Shown in pieces: positions 24,687 through 34,345 of a stretch of 64,000 bases of DNA (position 1 is its first letter; each line of letters begins with the position of its first letter). A program made the position numbers and the translations under genes. This stretch comes from UBA3537 sp038138145 (GTDB taxonomy: Bacteria; Bacteroidota; Bacteroidia; Flavobacteriales; Flavobacteriaceae). Where the stretch lies: the NCBI GenBank assembly GCA_038138145.1, contig JAYQDD010000001.1, positions 124,001-188,000 on the forward strand, given 5' to 3'. Under the pieces are notes generated by a model. It did not search any database. It was given only the letters and a program-made list of their open reading frames with translations, and had not been told where the DNA came from.

Positions 24687-26558
24687 ATGGAAGAAAGAAA
24701 ATTAGACACAAATTCACTTATTGGGTTTCTACTCATTGGCGCAATTTTATTGTATATACTTTGGCAAAATCAACCAACACCAGAACAATTGGCTGCGGAA
24801 CAACAAGCAAAACAAGAACAATTGGATACCAATTCGGGTCAAAATCAATCAGATGTTGCTCAAATCACTCAAAAAAATAGCATAGACCAACAAAAATCTC
24901 AAATAGGTGATTTTGCATACTCATTACAACTTCCATCTGCAAAAGATAAGTTTACCACATTTGAAAATGATGTTTTAGCCTTGAAAATTGACAACAAAGG
25001 AGGAGGGCTTTCAGAAGTTAGACTAAAAGCTTTTGTGAATTATGATTCCATTCCAGTATACCTTGTAAAAGACGGCACTGCACGTTTCAATTTGACTTTT
25101 TCAACTTCGGATAACCGTACATTGAATACTTCTGATCTGTATTTCGAGCCCTCTCTAAAAAACGATGGCGAAAATCAGGTTTTATCAATGAGATTAAAAG
25201 TCTCAGAAAACCAATACTTAGAGTACCTGTACACCCTTACACCTGACGATTATATGCTTGGGTTTTCCATAAAATCTCAAGGTCTTTCAGATGTATTCAA
25301 TACTCGTGAAGCAGCAAATTTTGAATGGGACCTCAAAGCCCTTCGACAAGATCAAAGTATTACTTTTGAAAATCGATACACGCGTTTGTCTTATGAATTT
25401 GATGGTGATAAAACCAGCAAACTTTCTCAGGCCGGAGAAGATGAAGAAGATTTAGAAAATGTTTCATGGATTTCGTACAGACAGCATTTCTTTAGTTCTA
25501 TTTTGGTGCCTGATACCCCCCTCAAAAAAGCACGAATAAGTTCTTTTGATTTGGTGGAAGATGAAACAATTGACACTGTATTTACGAAGCGTTATAACAC
25601 AAAATTCCCAATTTCATATACTGGTGGAGAATTAGCCCAAAATATGAGTTTCTATTTTGGACCTACCTACGATAAAGTTTTAAAGAAATACAACAAAAAC
25701 TTAGAGAGTAGTATACCATTTGGTTGGGGGATTTTTGGTTGGATTAATAAAGCTGTTTTTAGTCCACTCTATGCATGGCTGAGTAGCTTTTTGTCCTATG
25801 GAATAGCCATAATCGTCATGACAATTATGGTCAAAATATTGCTTTCGTTTGTTCAGTACAAACAATTTTTGTCTCAAGCAAAAATGAAGATATTAAAGCC
25901 CGAGCTCGACGCCATCCGTCAAAAATACAAAAAGGACAAAATGAAGGCGCAACAAGAAACTCTTGCGTTGCAAAATAAAGCAGGTGCAAGTCCGCTGAGT
26001 GGGTGTCTTCCTGGATTGCTTCAAATTCCAGTATTCTACTCCTTATTTATGTTTTTCCCTATAGCTTTTGAATTGCGTCAAAAACCATTTCTTTGGGTGG
26101 AAGATTTAAGTTCTTATGATACCATTGCAGAATTGCCGTTCAATATTCCTTTTTATGGTGATCATATTAGTTTGTTTCCCATATTGGCATCTATTGCAAT
26201 TTTCTTTTACATGCGTATGACCACAGGTCAGAATATGGCCAGTCAGCCGCAACAAGAAGGTATGCCAGATATGGCCAAGATGATGAAATATATGATTTAT
26301 CTCTCACCGCTTTTGATGTTATTTTTCTTCAATAACTATGCTTCTGGTTTGAGTCTTTATTATTTTATTTCAAACCTCATTAGTATTGGTATTATGCTGG
26401 TCATCAAGAATTATATTATTGATGAGGATAAAGTATTGGCAAAAATTAATGTCAGTAAAGCCAAGCCAAAAAAGCAAAATCGTTTTCAGAAAAAAATGGC
26501 CGAAATAATGGAACAAGCCGAAAAACAAAAAGCTGCTCAAGAACGTCGTAAAAAATAA
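24687..26558 (+). CDS. yidC: Membrane protein insertase YidC
   Basis: YidC inserts and folds inner-membrane proteins with or without SecYEG. The 623-residue protein has an N-terminal helix (IGFLLIGAILLYILW), a large periplasmic beta-domain (about 60-350) and the conserved C-terminal five-helix core with SGCLPGLLQIPVFYSLF. A lysine-rich cytoplasmic tail follows. An arginine equivalent to the hydrophilic-groove residue is expected in the first core helix region, where only lysines (VKILLSFVQYK) are seen. It ends 42 bases before mnmA. Confidence 0.95.
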   Translation: MEERKLDTNSLIGFLLIGAILLYILWQNQPTPEQLAAEQQAKQEQLDTNSGQNQSDVAQITQKNSIDQQKSQIGDFAYSLQLPSAKDKFTTFENDVLALKIDNKGGGLSEVRLKAFVNYDSIPVYLVKDGTARFNLTFSTSDNRTLNTSDLYFEPSLKNDGENQVLSMRLKVSENQYLEYLYTLTPDDYMLGFSIKSQGLSDVFNTREAANFEWDLKALRQDQSITFENRYTRLSYEFDGDKTSKLSQAGEDEEDLENVSWISYRQHFFSSILVPDTPLKKARISSFDLVEDETIDTVFTKRYNTKFPISYTGGELAQNMSFYFGPTYDKVLKKYNKNLESSIPFGWGIFGWINKAVFSPLYAWLSSFLSYGIAIIVMTIMVKILLSFVQYKQFLSQAKMKILKPELDAIRQKYKKDKMKAQQETLALQNKAGASPLSGCLPGLLQIPVFYSLFMFFPIAFELRQKPFLWVEDLSSYDTIAELPFNIPFYGDHISLFPILASIAIFFYMRMTTGQNMASQPQQEGMPDMAKMMKYMIYLSPLLMLFFFNNYASGLSLYYFISNLISIGIMLVIKNYIIDEDKVLAKINVSKAKPKKQNRFQKKMAEIMEQAEKQKAAQERRKK

Positions 26559-26600
26559 GCGATAAGCGTCTTCTCGGCTTATATTTATTAAATTTACAGC

Positions 26601-27791
26601 ATGAAAACAGTTGTTGTTGGACTTTCTGGTGGCGTGGATTCAAGCGTAGCGGCCTATTTGCTTAAGCAACAGGGCTATAACGTGATTGGCTTGTTTATGA
26701 AAAACTGGCATGACGATTCTGTAACCATCTCTGATGAATGTCCTTGGCTAGACGACAGTAACGACGCCATGCTTGTGGCCGAAAAACTTGATATCCCTTT
26801 TCAAACAGTAGATTTAAGCCAAGAATACAAGGAACGTATTGTGGATTATATGTTTCGTGAATACGAACAAGGTCGTACTCCAAATCCTGATGTATTGTGC
26901 AATAGAGAAATCAAATTTGATGTCTTTATGGACATTGCCCTATCATTGGGTGCCGATTTTGTAGCGACAGGCCATTATTGTAGAAAAGCAGTAGTCGATG
27001 ATCGTGTACAAAAACCAATTTATCGCTTATTGTCGGGTGTAGACAGCGCCAAAGACCAATCTTATTTTTTGTGCCAACTTTCTCAAGAACAATTAGCCAA
27101 AACACTTTTTCCTATTGGTGAATTAACCAAACCAGAAGTAAGAACTATTGCACAAGATTTAAATTTGGTCACAGCCAATAAAAAAGACTCTCAAGGCTTG
27201 TGTTTTATTGGCAAAGTACGTTTACCAGATTTTTTACAGCAAAAATTAAAACCGAAAACAGGGTCTATTGTTGCAATCTCAGATCAATTTGAATCCTATT
27301 ATAAGAAACAACCAATTTTTGACTCCAAAGAAGAAACTCTGGCATTTGCAGCGCAAAAAATTAAGTATTCAAAATCTGATGGTTCAGTTTTAGGCACGCA
27401 TCAAGGTGCTCATTTTTTCACCAAAGGTCAACGCAAGGGCTTGGCAGTAGGGGGCACCAAAGAGCCCCTATTTGTAATCGATACAGACGTAGAGGACAAC
27501 ATAATTTATGTTGGTGAAGGCAAGGATCATCCAGGACTTTTGCGCTCTACTTTATTTGTACCAAAGGACGATCTTCATTGGGTTCGTTCAGATTTGTCCT
27601 TAGCAGTTGGACAAGAACTCCAAGTTTTGGCACGTATACGCTACCGCCAACCTCTTGAAGAAGCAGTGCTTTATCAAACTAAAAAAGGGCTTTATGTTAC
27701 TTTTTCGAATCCTCAAACAGCCATTACCGAAGGGCAATTTGTTGCATGGTATTTGGATGATGAATTAGTTGGTTCGGGAGTAATTTCTTAA
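26601..27791 (+). CDS. mnmA: tRNA-specific 2-thiouridylase MnmA
   Basis: MnmA thiolates U34 in tRNAs for Lys, Glu and Gln. The 396-residue protein has the PP-loop GLSGGVDSSVAAYLL (8-22) for ATP, the first catalytic cysteine in NPDVLCNREIKF, the second in KDSQGLCFIGK, and the GQRKGLAVGG segment of the central domain. All motifs are intact. The spacer of 35 bases to the next gene suggests possible co-transcription with the flavin oxidoreductase. Confidence 0.96.
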   Translation: MKTVVVGLSGGVDSSVAAYLLKQQGYNVIGLFMKNWHDDSVTISDECPWLDDSNDAMLVAEKLDIPFQTVDLSQEYKERIVDYMFREYEQGRTPNPDVLCNREIKFDVFMDIALSLGADFVATGHYCRKAVVDDRVQKPIYRLLSGVDSAKDQSYFLCQLSQEQLAKTLFPIGELTKPEVRTIAQDLNLVTANKKDSQGLCFIGKVRLPDFLQQKLKPKTGSIVAISDQFESYYKKQPIFDSKEETLAFAAQKIKYSKSDGSVLGTHQGAHFFTKGQRKGLAVGGTKEPLFVIDTDVEDNIIYVGEGKDHPGLLRSTLFVPKDDLHWVRSDLSLAVGQELQVLARIRYRQPLEEAVLYQTKKGLYVTFSNPQTAITEGQFVAWYLDDELVGSGVIS

Positions 27792-27826
27792 ATTGTCCTT
27801 ATCTTTTAGCAACATCGATTTTTTTA

Positions 27827-28777
27827 ATGGACAACATTATTACTCAGCTTTTTAAAATACAACATCCCATTATTCAAGCGGGGATGGTATGGAATAGTGG
27901 GTGGAAATTGGCTTCGGCTGCATCAAATTCTGGAATTTTGGGGCTTATTGGGGCAGGGTCTATGTATCCCCATGTTTTGCGCGAACATATTCAAAAATGT
28001 GCAGCTGCAACAAACAAACCATTTGGAGTAAATGTTCCATTGCTTTATCCAAATATTGAAGAAATCATGCAGATTATTGTAGATGAGGGTGTAAACATTG
28101 TATTCACTTCAGCGGGGAATCCAAACACTTGGACTTCTTGGTTAAAAGAACACGGCATTACAGTGGTTCATGTGGTGAGTAGTGTAAAATTTGCACAAAA
28201 AGCAGAATCAGCAGGTGTTGATGCAGTAGTAGCAGAAGGATTTGAGGCCGGCGGTCATAATGGCCGTGAAGAAACTACTACACTGACACTCATTCCTATG
28301 GTTTGTAAGGCCGTTTCAATTCCTGTAATCGCTGCAGGAGGAATTGCTAGTGGTCGAGGAATGTTGGCAGCCATGATTTTGGGCGCACAAGGAGTACAAA
28401 TAGGAAGTCGATTTGTTGCCAGTTTAGAATCCTCTGCGCATCAAGCCTTTAAAAAGGCAGTTGTAGTGGCTCAAGATGGCGCAACACATCTTACTCTGAA
28501 AGAATTAACCCCTGCTCGACTTTTGAAAAATAAATTTTATGATGACCTCATAAAATTATATCAAACAAAACCTACTACTGAAGAACTTAAGGCATTCTTG
28601 GGACGTGGTCGTGCCAAAAAAGGCATGTTTGAAGGGGATTTAGAAGAAGGGGAATTAGAAATTGGGCAAATTGCAGGACTTATTGATGAGGTTTTACCTG
28701 TGGCTAACATTGTAGAAAATATAGTAAATGAGTTTAATATTGCCAGTAGTGAACTGAGCAACCTAACATTAGAATAA
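27827..28777 (+). CDS. NAD(P)H-dependent flavin oxidoreductase (nitronate monooxygenase / FabK-like)
   Basis: The 316-residue TIM-barrel flavoprotein has the family motifs PIIQAGMVWNSGWKLASA, EGFEAGGHNG with the conserved histidine, and the FMN-phosphate site GGIASGRGMLAAMILGAQGV. Members include nitronate monooxygenases and the FabK enoyl-ACP reductase; these cannot be separated by eye, so a role in nitronate detoxification or fatty-acid synthesis stays open. It is cytoplasmic. Its stop codon directly abuts the mazG ATG. Confidence 0.85.
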   Translation: MDNIITQLFKIQHPIIQAGMVWNSGWKLASAASNSGILGLIGAGSMYPHVLREHIQKCAAATNKPFGVNVPLLYPNIEEIMQIIVDEGVNIVFTSAGNPNTWTSWLKEHGITVVHVVSSVKFAQKAESAGVDAVVAEGFEAGGHNGREETTTLTLIPMVCKAVSIPVIAAGGIASGRGMLAAMILGAQGVQIGSRFVASLESSAHQAFKKAVVVAQDGATHLTLKELTPARLLKNKFYDDLIKLYQTKPTTEELKAFLGRGRAKKGMFEGDLEEGELEIGQIAGLIDEVLPVANIVENIVNEFNIASSELSNLTLE

Positions 28778-29551
28778 ATGACAACGCGTACAGAACAATT
28801 GGCGGCTTTTGACCGTTTACTGACTATTATGGACGAATTACGCGCCAAATGTCCATGGGACAAAAAGCAAACCATGGAAACCTTAAGGCCGCTCACAATA
28901 GAAGAGACCTATGAATTAGCCGATGCTATATTAGATCAAAATTTAGATGAAGTCGAAGGCGAGTTGGGCGATTTGATGCTTCATATTGTTTTTTATGCAA
29001 AAATTGGAAGTGAACAAGGTGATTTTGATATCACTTCTGTTTTGAACACCATTTGTGATAAATTAATCAAGCGTCATCCCCATATTTACGGCGATATAGT
29101 GGTAAATAATGAAGATGAAGTAAAACAGAATTGGGAAAAGTTAAAATTAAAAGAAGGAAAAACAAGTGTTTTGCAAGGTGTACCCAAAAGTTTACCCGCT
29201 TTAGTTAAAGCGACTCGAATTCAAGAAAAGGTTGCAGGTGTTGGGTTTGATTGGGAGGAACCCCATCAAGTTTTTGAAAAAGTAGAGGAGGAGCTACAAG
29301 AATTTAATACCGAAGTTAAAGCAAAAAATCAACACGCTATAGAAGCAGAATTTGGCGACGTCTTGTTTTCACTCATAAATTATGCGCGTTTTCTTGGAGT
29401 GAATCCAGAAAATGCTTTGGAGCGTACAAATAAAAAATTCATCAAAAGATTTCAATACTTAGAACAACAAGCCAAAGTCAAAAAAAGAACATTATCGGAT
29501 ATGTCGCTCAATGAAATGGATGTTTTGTGGGAAGAAGCAAAGCATCAATAG
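28778..29551 (+). CDS. mazG: Nucleoside triphosphate pyrophosphohydrolase MazG
   Basis: MazG hydrolyses NTPs to NMPs and pyrophosphate, clearing aberrant nucleotides and affecting ppGpp-related stress. The 257-residue protein has two MazG domains. The N-terminal one carries EETYELADAI and EGELGDLMLH with the magnesium-binding E-E-x-x-E/E-x-x-D pattern, and the second carries EEELQEF and EAEFGDVLFSL. The start abuts the preceding stop, implying translational coupling. It ends 7 bases from the convergent DUF349 gene. Confidence 0.95.
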   Translation: MTTRTEQLAAFDRLLTIMDELRAKCPWDKKQTMETLRPLTIEETYELADAILDQNLDEVEGELGDLMLHIVFYAKIGSEQGDFDITSVLNTICDKLIKRHPHIYGDIVVNNEDEVKQNWEKLKLKEGKTSVLQGVPKSLPALVKATRIQEKVAGVGFDWEEPHQVFEKVEEELQEFNTEVKAKNQHAIEAEFGDVLFSLINYARFLGVNPENALERTNKKFIKRFQYLEQQAKVKKRTLSDMSLNEMDVLWEEAKHQ

Positions 29552-29558
29552 TTTTGAT

Positions 29559-31559
29559 TTAGTCTAGTGTTTTTTTGATGCTGGATAACTTTTTTGTCCA
29601 TTGTTCCAATTGGTTTTTGTGCTTTTCAATTTTCTTGTGCACATCCACTACCATTGGATTGTCGTCTTCAACATTAGAGAAAAACTGAAGGTTATTTTCC
29701 AATTGATTCATTTCTGATTTTATCTCATCTATTTTTTTACGGACATAAGAAATTTCGTTGTTCAGTGCTTTTGGATCTTTGCTTAATTCTTGAATCTTAT
29801 TGGTATATTTCAATGCCTTCAATTCATCTTCATTTACACCAATATCTTCAAATAATTTACTTAATTTTTTAAAAAAATCTTTGTCAATATGGCGTTTATT
29901 TCTTGGAACACGACCCAATGCATTCCATTGTTTAGAAATATCTTTCAGAGATTTTAAATCGGCCTCTTGATCTTCACCAGTTGTAAACGATTTTAATTCC
30001 AAAAAAAGCTGCTCTTTTTGTGTAAAAGCTTCGTTTTCTTCTGGTGTGCCTGCATTTTTTTGTTCATGATAGCGGCCAAAAAAATGATTACAAGCGGCTC
30101 TGAATTCTTTCCATAGTTTTTGACTATCTTTCCTAGAGACATGACCCGTTTTTTTCCACTGATTTTGAATATTTTTCATCAAAACAACGGTTGTTTCTAA
30201 GTCTTCGTTGTCTTTGTTTTGAACGGCGATTTCGACAAGTTCCTTTTTCTTTTTAAGATTTTCAGATTGAGATTTCTTAAGTTCTTTGTAAAAATTATTT
30301 TTTGTTTTGTTGAAATTTCTAACGGTTTCTTTAAAATTATTCCAAGATTGATTTCTTAACTTTCGAGGCACACTTCCTATTTTAAAAAATTCTTCTCGAA
30401 GTGCTTCAACTTCTTTTACTCCTTTTTGCCATTCGTTGTGTTTATTGTTGGGTGCATTGGTAATTTCCTTAATCTTGGCAACAATAGCTTCTTTAGCTTC
30501 AAAGTTGAGCATCAATTCTTGCTCAATTTGTGTATTATATTCTTGGCGTTTATCGTTGATGACTTTAGTTGCAGCACTAAATTGTTCCCACAATACTTCG
30601 CGGTATTCTTTCGCTACTGGCCCCAATTCTTCTTTCCAAATTTTGTGTAACGCTTGAAGTTCTCTAAAGGCACGACCCAAGTTTTCTTCAGAAGCCAATG
30701 CCTCTGCACTTTTGATGAGTTTTTGTTTTTTTTCTAAATTGTGTTGATAATCTCGACCTCGTAAGTCTCTATTAAGGTGCAAAAAGTCATAAAATTTTTC
30801 AACATGGTGACGGTAATTATTCCAGACATTATTGGCCTCTTTGGCGGGAACTTTACCTAACTTTCGCCATTCTTCTTGTAAATCTTTAAACTTGTTGTAG
30901 GTCGTATTACTGCTTTGACTAACGTCAATAAGCCCTTTTATGTCTTCTATAATTTGAAGTCTTGCTTCAAGATTTTGTTTTAAATTTTGAGTTTTTTTCT
31001 TCTGGTATTCTTCGTTCTTTTCACGAAATAATTTTGATAATTTATTGAATTCTTTTTTGACGGGACTATCAAAAGAAAAGTCTATACTATTTCCGCCTTC
31101 GGCTAAAAAGGCCTCTTTCTTTTCATTTAATTTTGCCGAAAACTTTTCATTAAATACCTTTTTAATGGAATTAATTTTAGGGCGAATACTATAAATATCA
31201 TCATTTTTAAGAAGGCGCTCAAAATCTGAAACTAAACCTTCCAAAGTGAAAGTTTCATAATTGATTTCTTTTTTTTCGGTTTCTTGTTCTGCATCAACTT
31301 TTTCTTCGACCCTTTCAGTATCTTGACTTTGATCTTCTTTTGGAGCTTCTAAAGGTGTTTCTTCGGATTTTGTTACTGGTTGTTCAATTGTATCTGGTTG
31401 AACTGCTTCTACGGCCTCGTTTTTGGATTCGGATAGTACGGCGTCTGCTCCATTACTTTCATCTGGTATAGATTTTTGTTCAGGAGAAGTCTCATGTTCG
31501 TTTTTGTTTTGTTCTTCTAATGTTCCTTCTGCTTCTTGCAGGTTGTCTTGCGTTGTCAT
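29559..31559 (-). CDS. DUF349 repeat coiled-coil protein
   Basis: The 666-residue protein has an acidic, low-complexity N-terminus (1-100, rich in E, Q, S and T), then several DUF349 repeats of about 70 residues recognisable by a recurring W-x-x-LG-x-VP pattern (EEWRKLGKVPAKE, KQWNALGRVPRNK, QWKKTGHVSRKD). A C-terminal coiled coil follows (about 590-666). There is no signal peptide. DUF349 proteins are predicted to be helical and cytoplasmic, and no function is assigned. A well-formed -33/-7 promoter lies at 31629-31660. Confidence 0.88.
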   Translation of the reverse strand: MTTQDNLQEAEGTLEEQNKNEHETSPEQKSIPDESNGADAVLSESKNEAVEAVQPDTIEQPVTKSEETPLEAPKEDQSQDTERVEEKVDAEQETEKKEINYETFTLEGLVSDFERLLKNDDIYSIRPKINSIKKVFNEKFSAKLNEKKEAFLAEGGNSIDFSFDSPVKKEFNKLSKLFREKNEEYQKKKTQNLKQNLEARLQIIEDIKGLIDVSQSSNTTYNKFKDLQEEWRKLGKVPAKEANNVWNNYRHHVEKFYDFLHLNRDLRGRDYQHNLEKKQKLIKSAEALASEENLGRAFRELQALHKIWKEELGPVAKEYREVLWEQFSAATKVINDKRQEYNTQIEQELMLNFEAKEAIVAKIKEITNAPNNKHNEWQKGVKEVEALREEFFKIGSVPRKLRNQSWNNFKETVRNFNKTKNNFYKELKKSQSENLKKKKELVEIAVQNKDNEDLETTVVLMKNIQNQWKKTGHVSRKDSQKLWKEFRAACNHFFGRYHEQKNAGTPEENEAFTQKEQLFLELKSFTTGEDQEADLKSLKDISKQWNALGRVPRNKRHIDKDFFKKLSKLFEDIGVNEDELKALKYTNKIQELSKDPKALNNEISYVRKKIDEIKSEMNQLENNLQFFSNVEDDNPMVVDVHKKIEKHKNQLEQWTKKLSSIKKTLD

Positions 31560-31628
31560 AATTTAAGGTTTTGGGTTCGAGAGTCCTTAGTGCCATAAAT
31601 ATACACTTATCCCTTAAATTTACAAATT

Positions 31629-31660
31629 CAAAATTATATTAGTAGTTTAGGAATGCCAAA
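31629..31660 (-). promoter_or_regulatory. Promoter of the DUF349 gene (-33 TTTG, 20 nt, -7 TAATTTTG)
   Basis: On the minus strand TTTG (31660-31657) is followed after 20 nt by TAATTTTG (31636-31629). This is a near-ideal Bacteroidetes promoter. Its -33 part lies within the end of aroE, and the leader to the ATG at 31559 is about 65 nt. Confidence 0.55.
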
Positions 31661-32375
31661 TTTCCCATGATTTTTCGGCCTGCAGACGCAACATTTCCAG
31701 CCCGTTGAGTACTTGTGCATCTGCTTTTTTTCCTATACTTAAAAATTTCGTTTCACTGGGATTATATATCAAATCATAAAGTAAATGATTTTCACCTATT
31801 CCACTGTATGGTATTAGTGGATATTCATCAATGTTAGGGTGCGTGCCCAGAGGTGTGCAGTTGATTATAATTGTATGTTCTTGAATATCTTCAATGTGTA
31901 AATCATCATATGTTATTGTTTGTTCATTTTTTGGGTTTCTGGATACAAAACAAACCTCAATTTCTAGTGATTCAAGTGCGTATGCTACTGCTTTGGATGC
32001 GCCGCCAGTTCCCAAAATTAATGCTTTTTTATGGGTCGATTTTAAATAGGGTGTTAGACTGCTTTTAAAGCCGTAATGATCTGTATTACAGCCGATTAAC
32101 TTGTCACCTGTGATTTTAATGGTATTTACTGCGCCAATGGCCTTTGCTTCGTTGTCTAATGCATCAAGGTAGGGAATAATGCTTTCTTTGTAGGGTATTG
32201 TTACGTTGAGTCCAGAAATGTTTTTGGATTCAAAAATATGCGGAAAATCTTCAACGGATTGCAAATCAAAATTTTCGTATTTGTAATCCAATTTTTCACG
32301 CTTAAATTTTTCAGAAAAATGTGTTCTCGAAAACGAATAATCTATGTTTTTACCAATTAACCCAAATAATTTCAT
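31647..32375 (-). CDS. aroE: Shikimate dehydrogenase
   Basis: AroE reduces 3-dehydroshikimate to shikimate in aromatic amino-acid synthesis. The product from ATG 32375 is 242 residues: N-terminal substrate domain with YSFSRTHF (shikimate-binding serines) and GLNVTIPYKE (catalytic lysine), NTD motif CNTDHYGF, and NADP-binding LGTGGASKAVAYAL. The frame is open to 32405, but MKLFGLIGKNIDYSFS is the family N-terminus. That start overlaps the stop of the upstream DUF368 gene by 4 bases (ATGA). Confidence 0.94.
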   Translation of the reverse strand: MKLFGLIGKNIDYSFSRTHFSEKFKREKLDYKYENFDLQSVEDFPHIFESKNISGLNVTIPYKESIIPYLDALDNEAKAIGAVNTIKITGDKLIGCNTDHYGFKSSLTPYLKSTHKKALILGTGGASKAVAYALESLEIEVCFVSRNPKNEQTITYDDLHIEDIQEHTIIINCTPLGTHPNIDEYPLIPYSGIGENHLLYDLIYNPSETKFLSIGKKADAQVLNGLEMLRLQAEKSWEIWHS

Positions 32376-33409
32376 ACTAGCTTTTTTTGACGTTTTCCAT
32401 ACCATTCCAAACTCAAAACAATAGCCACACCTACAAAGATAAACACAATTGCATAGAGGGTTTCACTGTTGAATTCTGGTATAAAACGTTCATAATTTTC
32501 AATAATGTAATCTCCTCTTGAGTCTATGAGAAGTACTCCCTCGAGGTTTTGTTTGTAAATAGTGTTTTTCCATGGCCAAACTACACCTAATGACCCCGTA
32601 ATGAACCCCATAATAACTGCAAGCGTTATACTTTTGTAATGCCTTAGAACATAATTTAGCACATGTGAAAGACTTACTAGTCCAACAACAGAACCAAGTG
32701 TAAAAACGAATAATATTTTAAGCATTTTTAAGGTATATGGATCTGAAAGCACTGCAAAATTTCCTGTACTTATTCCTAAACCGACCTCAAAAAGTGCATT
32801 GACGGCATCGACAAGCAGTAAAACATAATTGCCCAGCAGCATAAGAATGAAAGAACCTGAAAACCCTGGAAGTGTCATCCCTGTTATGCTGATGATCCCG
32901 CAGAAAAACACAAATAGTAAATTATCATTTTCTGTGGCAGGATTCAAAAAACTGATGCTTAATCCTAAAACAATCCCGATGATTGTACTGAAAATGGTTG
33001 TTTTATTCCAAGATTTGAAATCATTAAAGATGTAAACAACAGAGCCTATAATCATCCCAAAAAACACACTCCAAACATATAATTCGTGACGAATAATCAG
33101 GTAATCCAATGCTTTAGAAACACTAAAATAACTGATAATCATACCCAAAAACAACAAACTCAAAAATCGCCCGTGCACATAATTATAAAACGATAAAAAT
33201 CGTCCTGAAAAAAGCAACATAAATCCTTTTCGATTAAATTTTTGGAGTGCATAAATAAATTCTTCATAAAACCCAGCAACAAATGCAACAATTCCACCAG
33301 AAACACCAGGAACTTTGTTGGCTGTTCCCATAGCTAATCCTTTTAGGACAAGCAATATTTTATCTTTTATGGTGGTATACTTATTCAATAGATGTGGTTT
33401 TTGCACCAA
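32372..33409 (-). CDS. DUF368 membrane protein, PopT-type undecaprenyl-phosphate translocase (copy 1)
   Basis: The 345-residue polytopic protein has the DUF368 signature near the N-terminus (KGLAMGTANKVPGVSGG) and again in the second half (PGFSGSFILMLLGNY), an internal two-fold repeat. DUF368 proteins (PopT) were reported to return undecaprenyl phosphate across the inner membrane. Its start is uncertain: TTG 33409, GTG 33406 and TTG 33388 are candidates and no ATG precedes the core. It overlaps the second copy upstream by up to 29 bases and aroE downstream by 4. Confidence 0.88.
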   Translation of the reverse strand: MVQKPHLLNKYTTIKDKILLVLKGLAMGTANKVPGVSGGIVAFVAGFYEEFIYALQKFNRKGFMLLFSGRFLSFYNYVHGRFLSLLFLGMIISYFSVSKALDYLIIRHELYVWSVFFGMIIGSVVYIFNDFKSWNKTTIFSTIIGIVLGLSISFLNPATENDNLLFVFFCGIISITGMTLPGFSGSFILMLLGNYVLLLVDAVNALFEVGLGISTGNFAVLSDPYTLKMLKILFVFTLGSVVGLVSLSHVLNYVLRHYKSITLAVIMGFITGSLGVVWPWKNTIYKQNLEGVLLIDSRGDYIIENYERFIPEFNSETLYAIVFIFVGVAIVLSLEWYGKRQKKLV

Positions 33410-34310
33410 GTTTTTCTAAAATAATAATCATAAAAAAGCCAAAAAGCATAAGTCCAATGGCTGCCAAAAATTGTGGGTCTCCATCAAATGAAAAAGGTGA
33501 GATACACTCTTCATTCAAGGGCACATTGATGCCCTTTGAGTTTACTCTATAGGTGAGTACTTTTTTCCATGGCCATATCTTTGCAAGCGCCCCAATCATA
33601 AACCCTGTAAGTACAGCTAACGTAATATTTTTGTAGCTTTTAAATAACCACTTCAATAGTTTAGAAAATGACAAAATCCCAAGTATAGCTCCTGAAATAA
33701 AAATCAATATTTTATCTATTTCCTTATTGTTTAGCGCTTGTAAAGCATTGGCATAACTTCCCAAAATTACCAAAATGAAAGCCCCAGAAATCCCTGGAAG
33801 AATCATGGCGCAAATTGCTATTGCTCCAGAAAAAAACAAGTACAAAACACTCTCTGAACTAGCCATTGCTCCGAGCTTTGTGAGTTGGTAGGCAAATATT
33901 CCTCCAAAAAGCAAACCGATGAGTGCAGCAAAATTTAACCGTTCTAATTTTTTTAAAACAAAAATGATACTAGCCAACACTAAACCGAAAAAAAAGGCCC
34001 AAAGTAGTATGGGTTGTTCTTCCAGCAAATAGGCTACTAATTTTGATAGCGTAAGAACACTCAAAAGAATTCCTAAAAATAGAGCTGTCAAGAAATTTCC
34101 ATTGATTTTGTTCCATGTTGCTGCTAATCCTTCAGTTTTTAGGGATTTTATGTTGCCTAAATTGATATTGTTTAGTGAACCAATTAATTCTTCATAAATT
34201 CCTGAGATAAAGGCAATAGTGCCTCCAGAAACTCCTGGGACAACGTCTGCAGCACCCATAGCCATTCCTTTAAGTATGAGAATGAGATAGTCAAAGAAAT
34301 TACGTTTCAT
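33381..34310 (-). CDS. DUF368 membrane protein, PopT-type undecaprenyl-phosphate translocase (copy 2)
   Basis: The 309-residue membrane protein starts MKRNFFDYLILILKGMAMG and carries GAADVVPGVSGGTIAF and PGISGAFILVILGSY, the two DUF368 repeats. It is clearly homologous to the adjacent downstream copy but diverged over most of its length, so the pair is an old tandem duplication. It is the first gene of a tight DUF368-DUF368-aroE unit. Lipid-carrier recycling is inferred from the family. Confidence 0.9.
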   Translation of the reverse strand: MKRNFFDYLILILKGMAMGAADVVPGVSGGTIAFISGIYEELIGSLNNINLGNIKSLKTEGLAATWNKINGNFLTALFLGILLSVLTLSKLVAYLLEEQPILLWAFFFGLVLASIIFVLKKLERLNFAALIGLLFGGIFAYQLTKLGAMASSESVLYLFFSGAIAICAMILPGISGAFILVILGSYANALQALNNKEIDKILIFISGAILGILSFSKLLKWLFKSYKNITLAVLTGFMIGALAKIWPWKKVLTYRVNSKGINVPLNEECISPFSFDGDPQFLAAIGLMLFGFFMIIILEKLGAKTTSIE

Positions 34311-34345
34311 GTCAACAAATTAATGTACGCTAAAGATAGCTAAAA

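Noticed and set aside
26562..26582. ATAAGC / GCTTAT hairpin between yidC and mnmA as a terminator
   Set aside because: The stem has only 6 pairs around 9 nt and no T tract follows, so it is not convincing.
33381..34310. The two DUF368 frames as one frameshifted gene
   Set aside because: Each encodes a full DUF368 protein with both PGxSG repeats, so they are separate paralogues.
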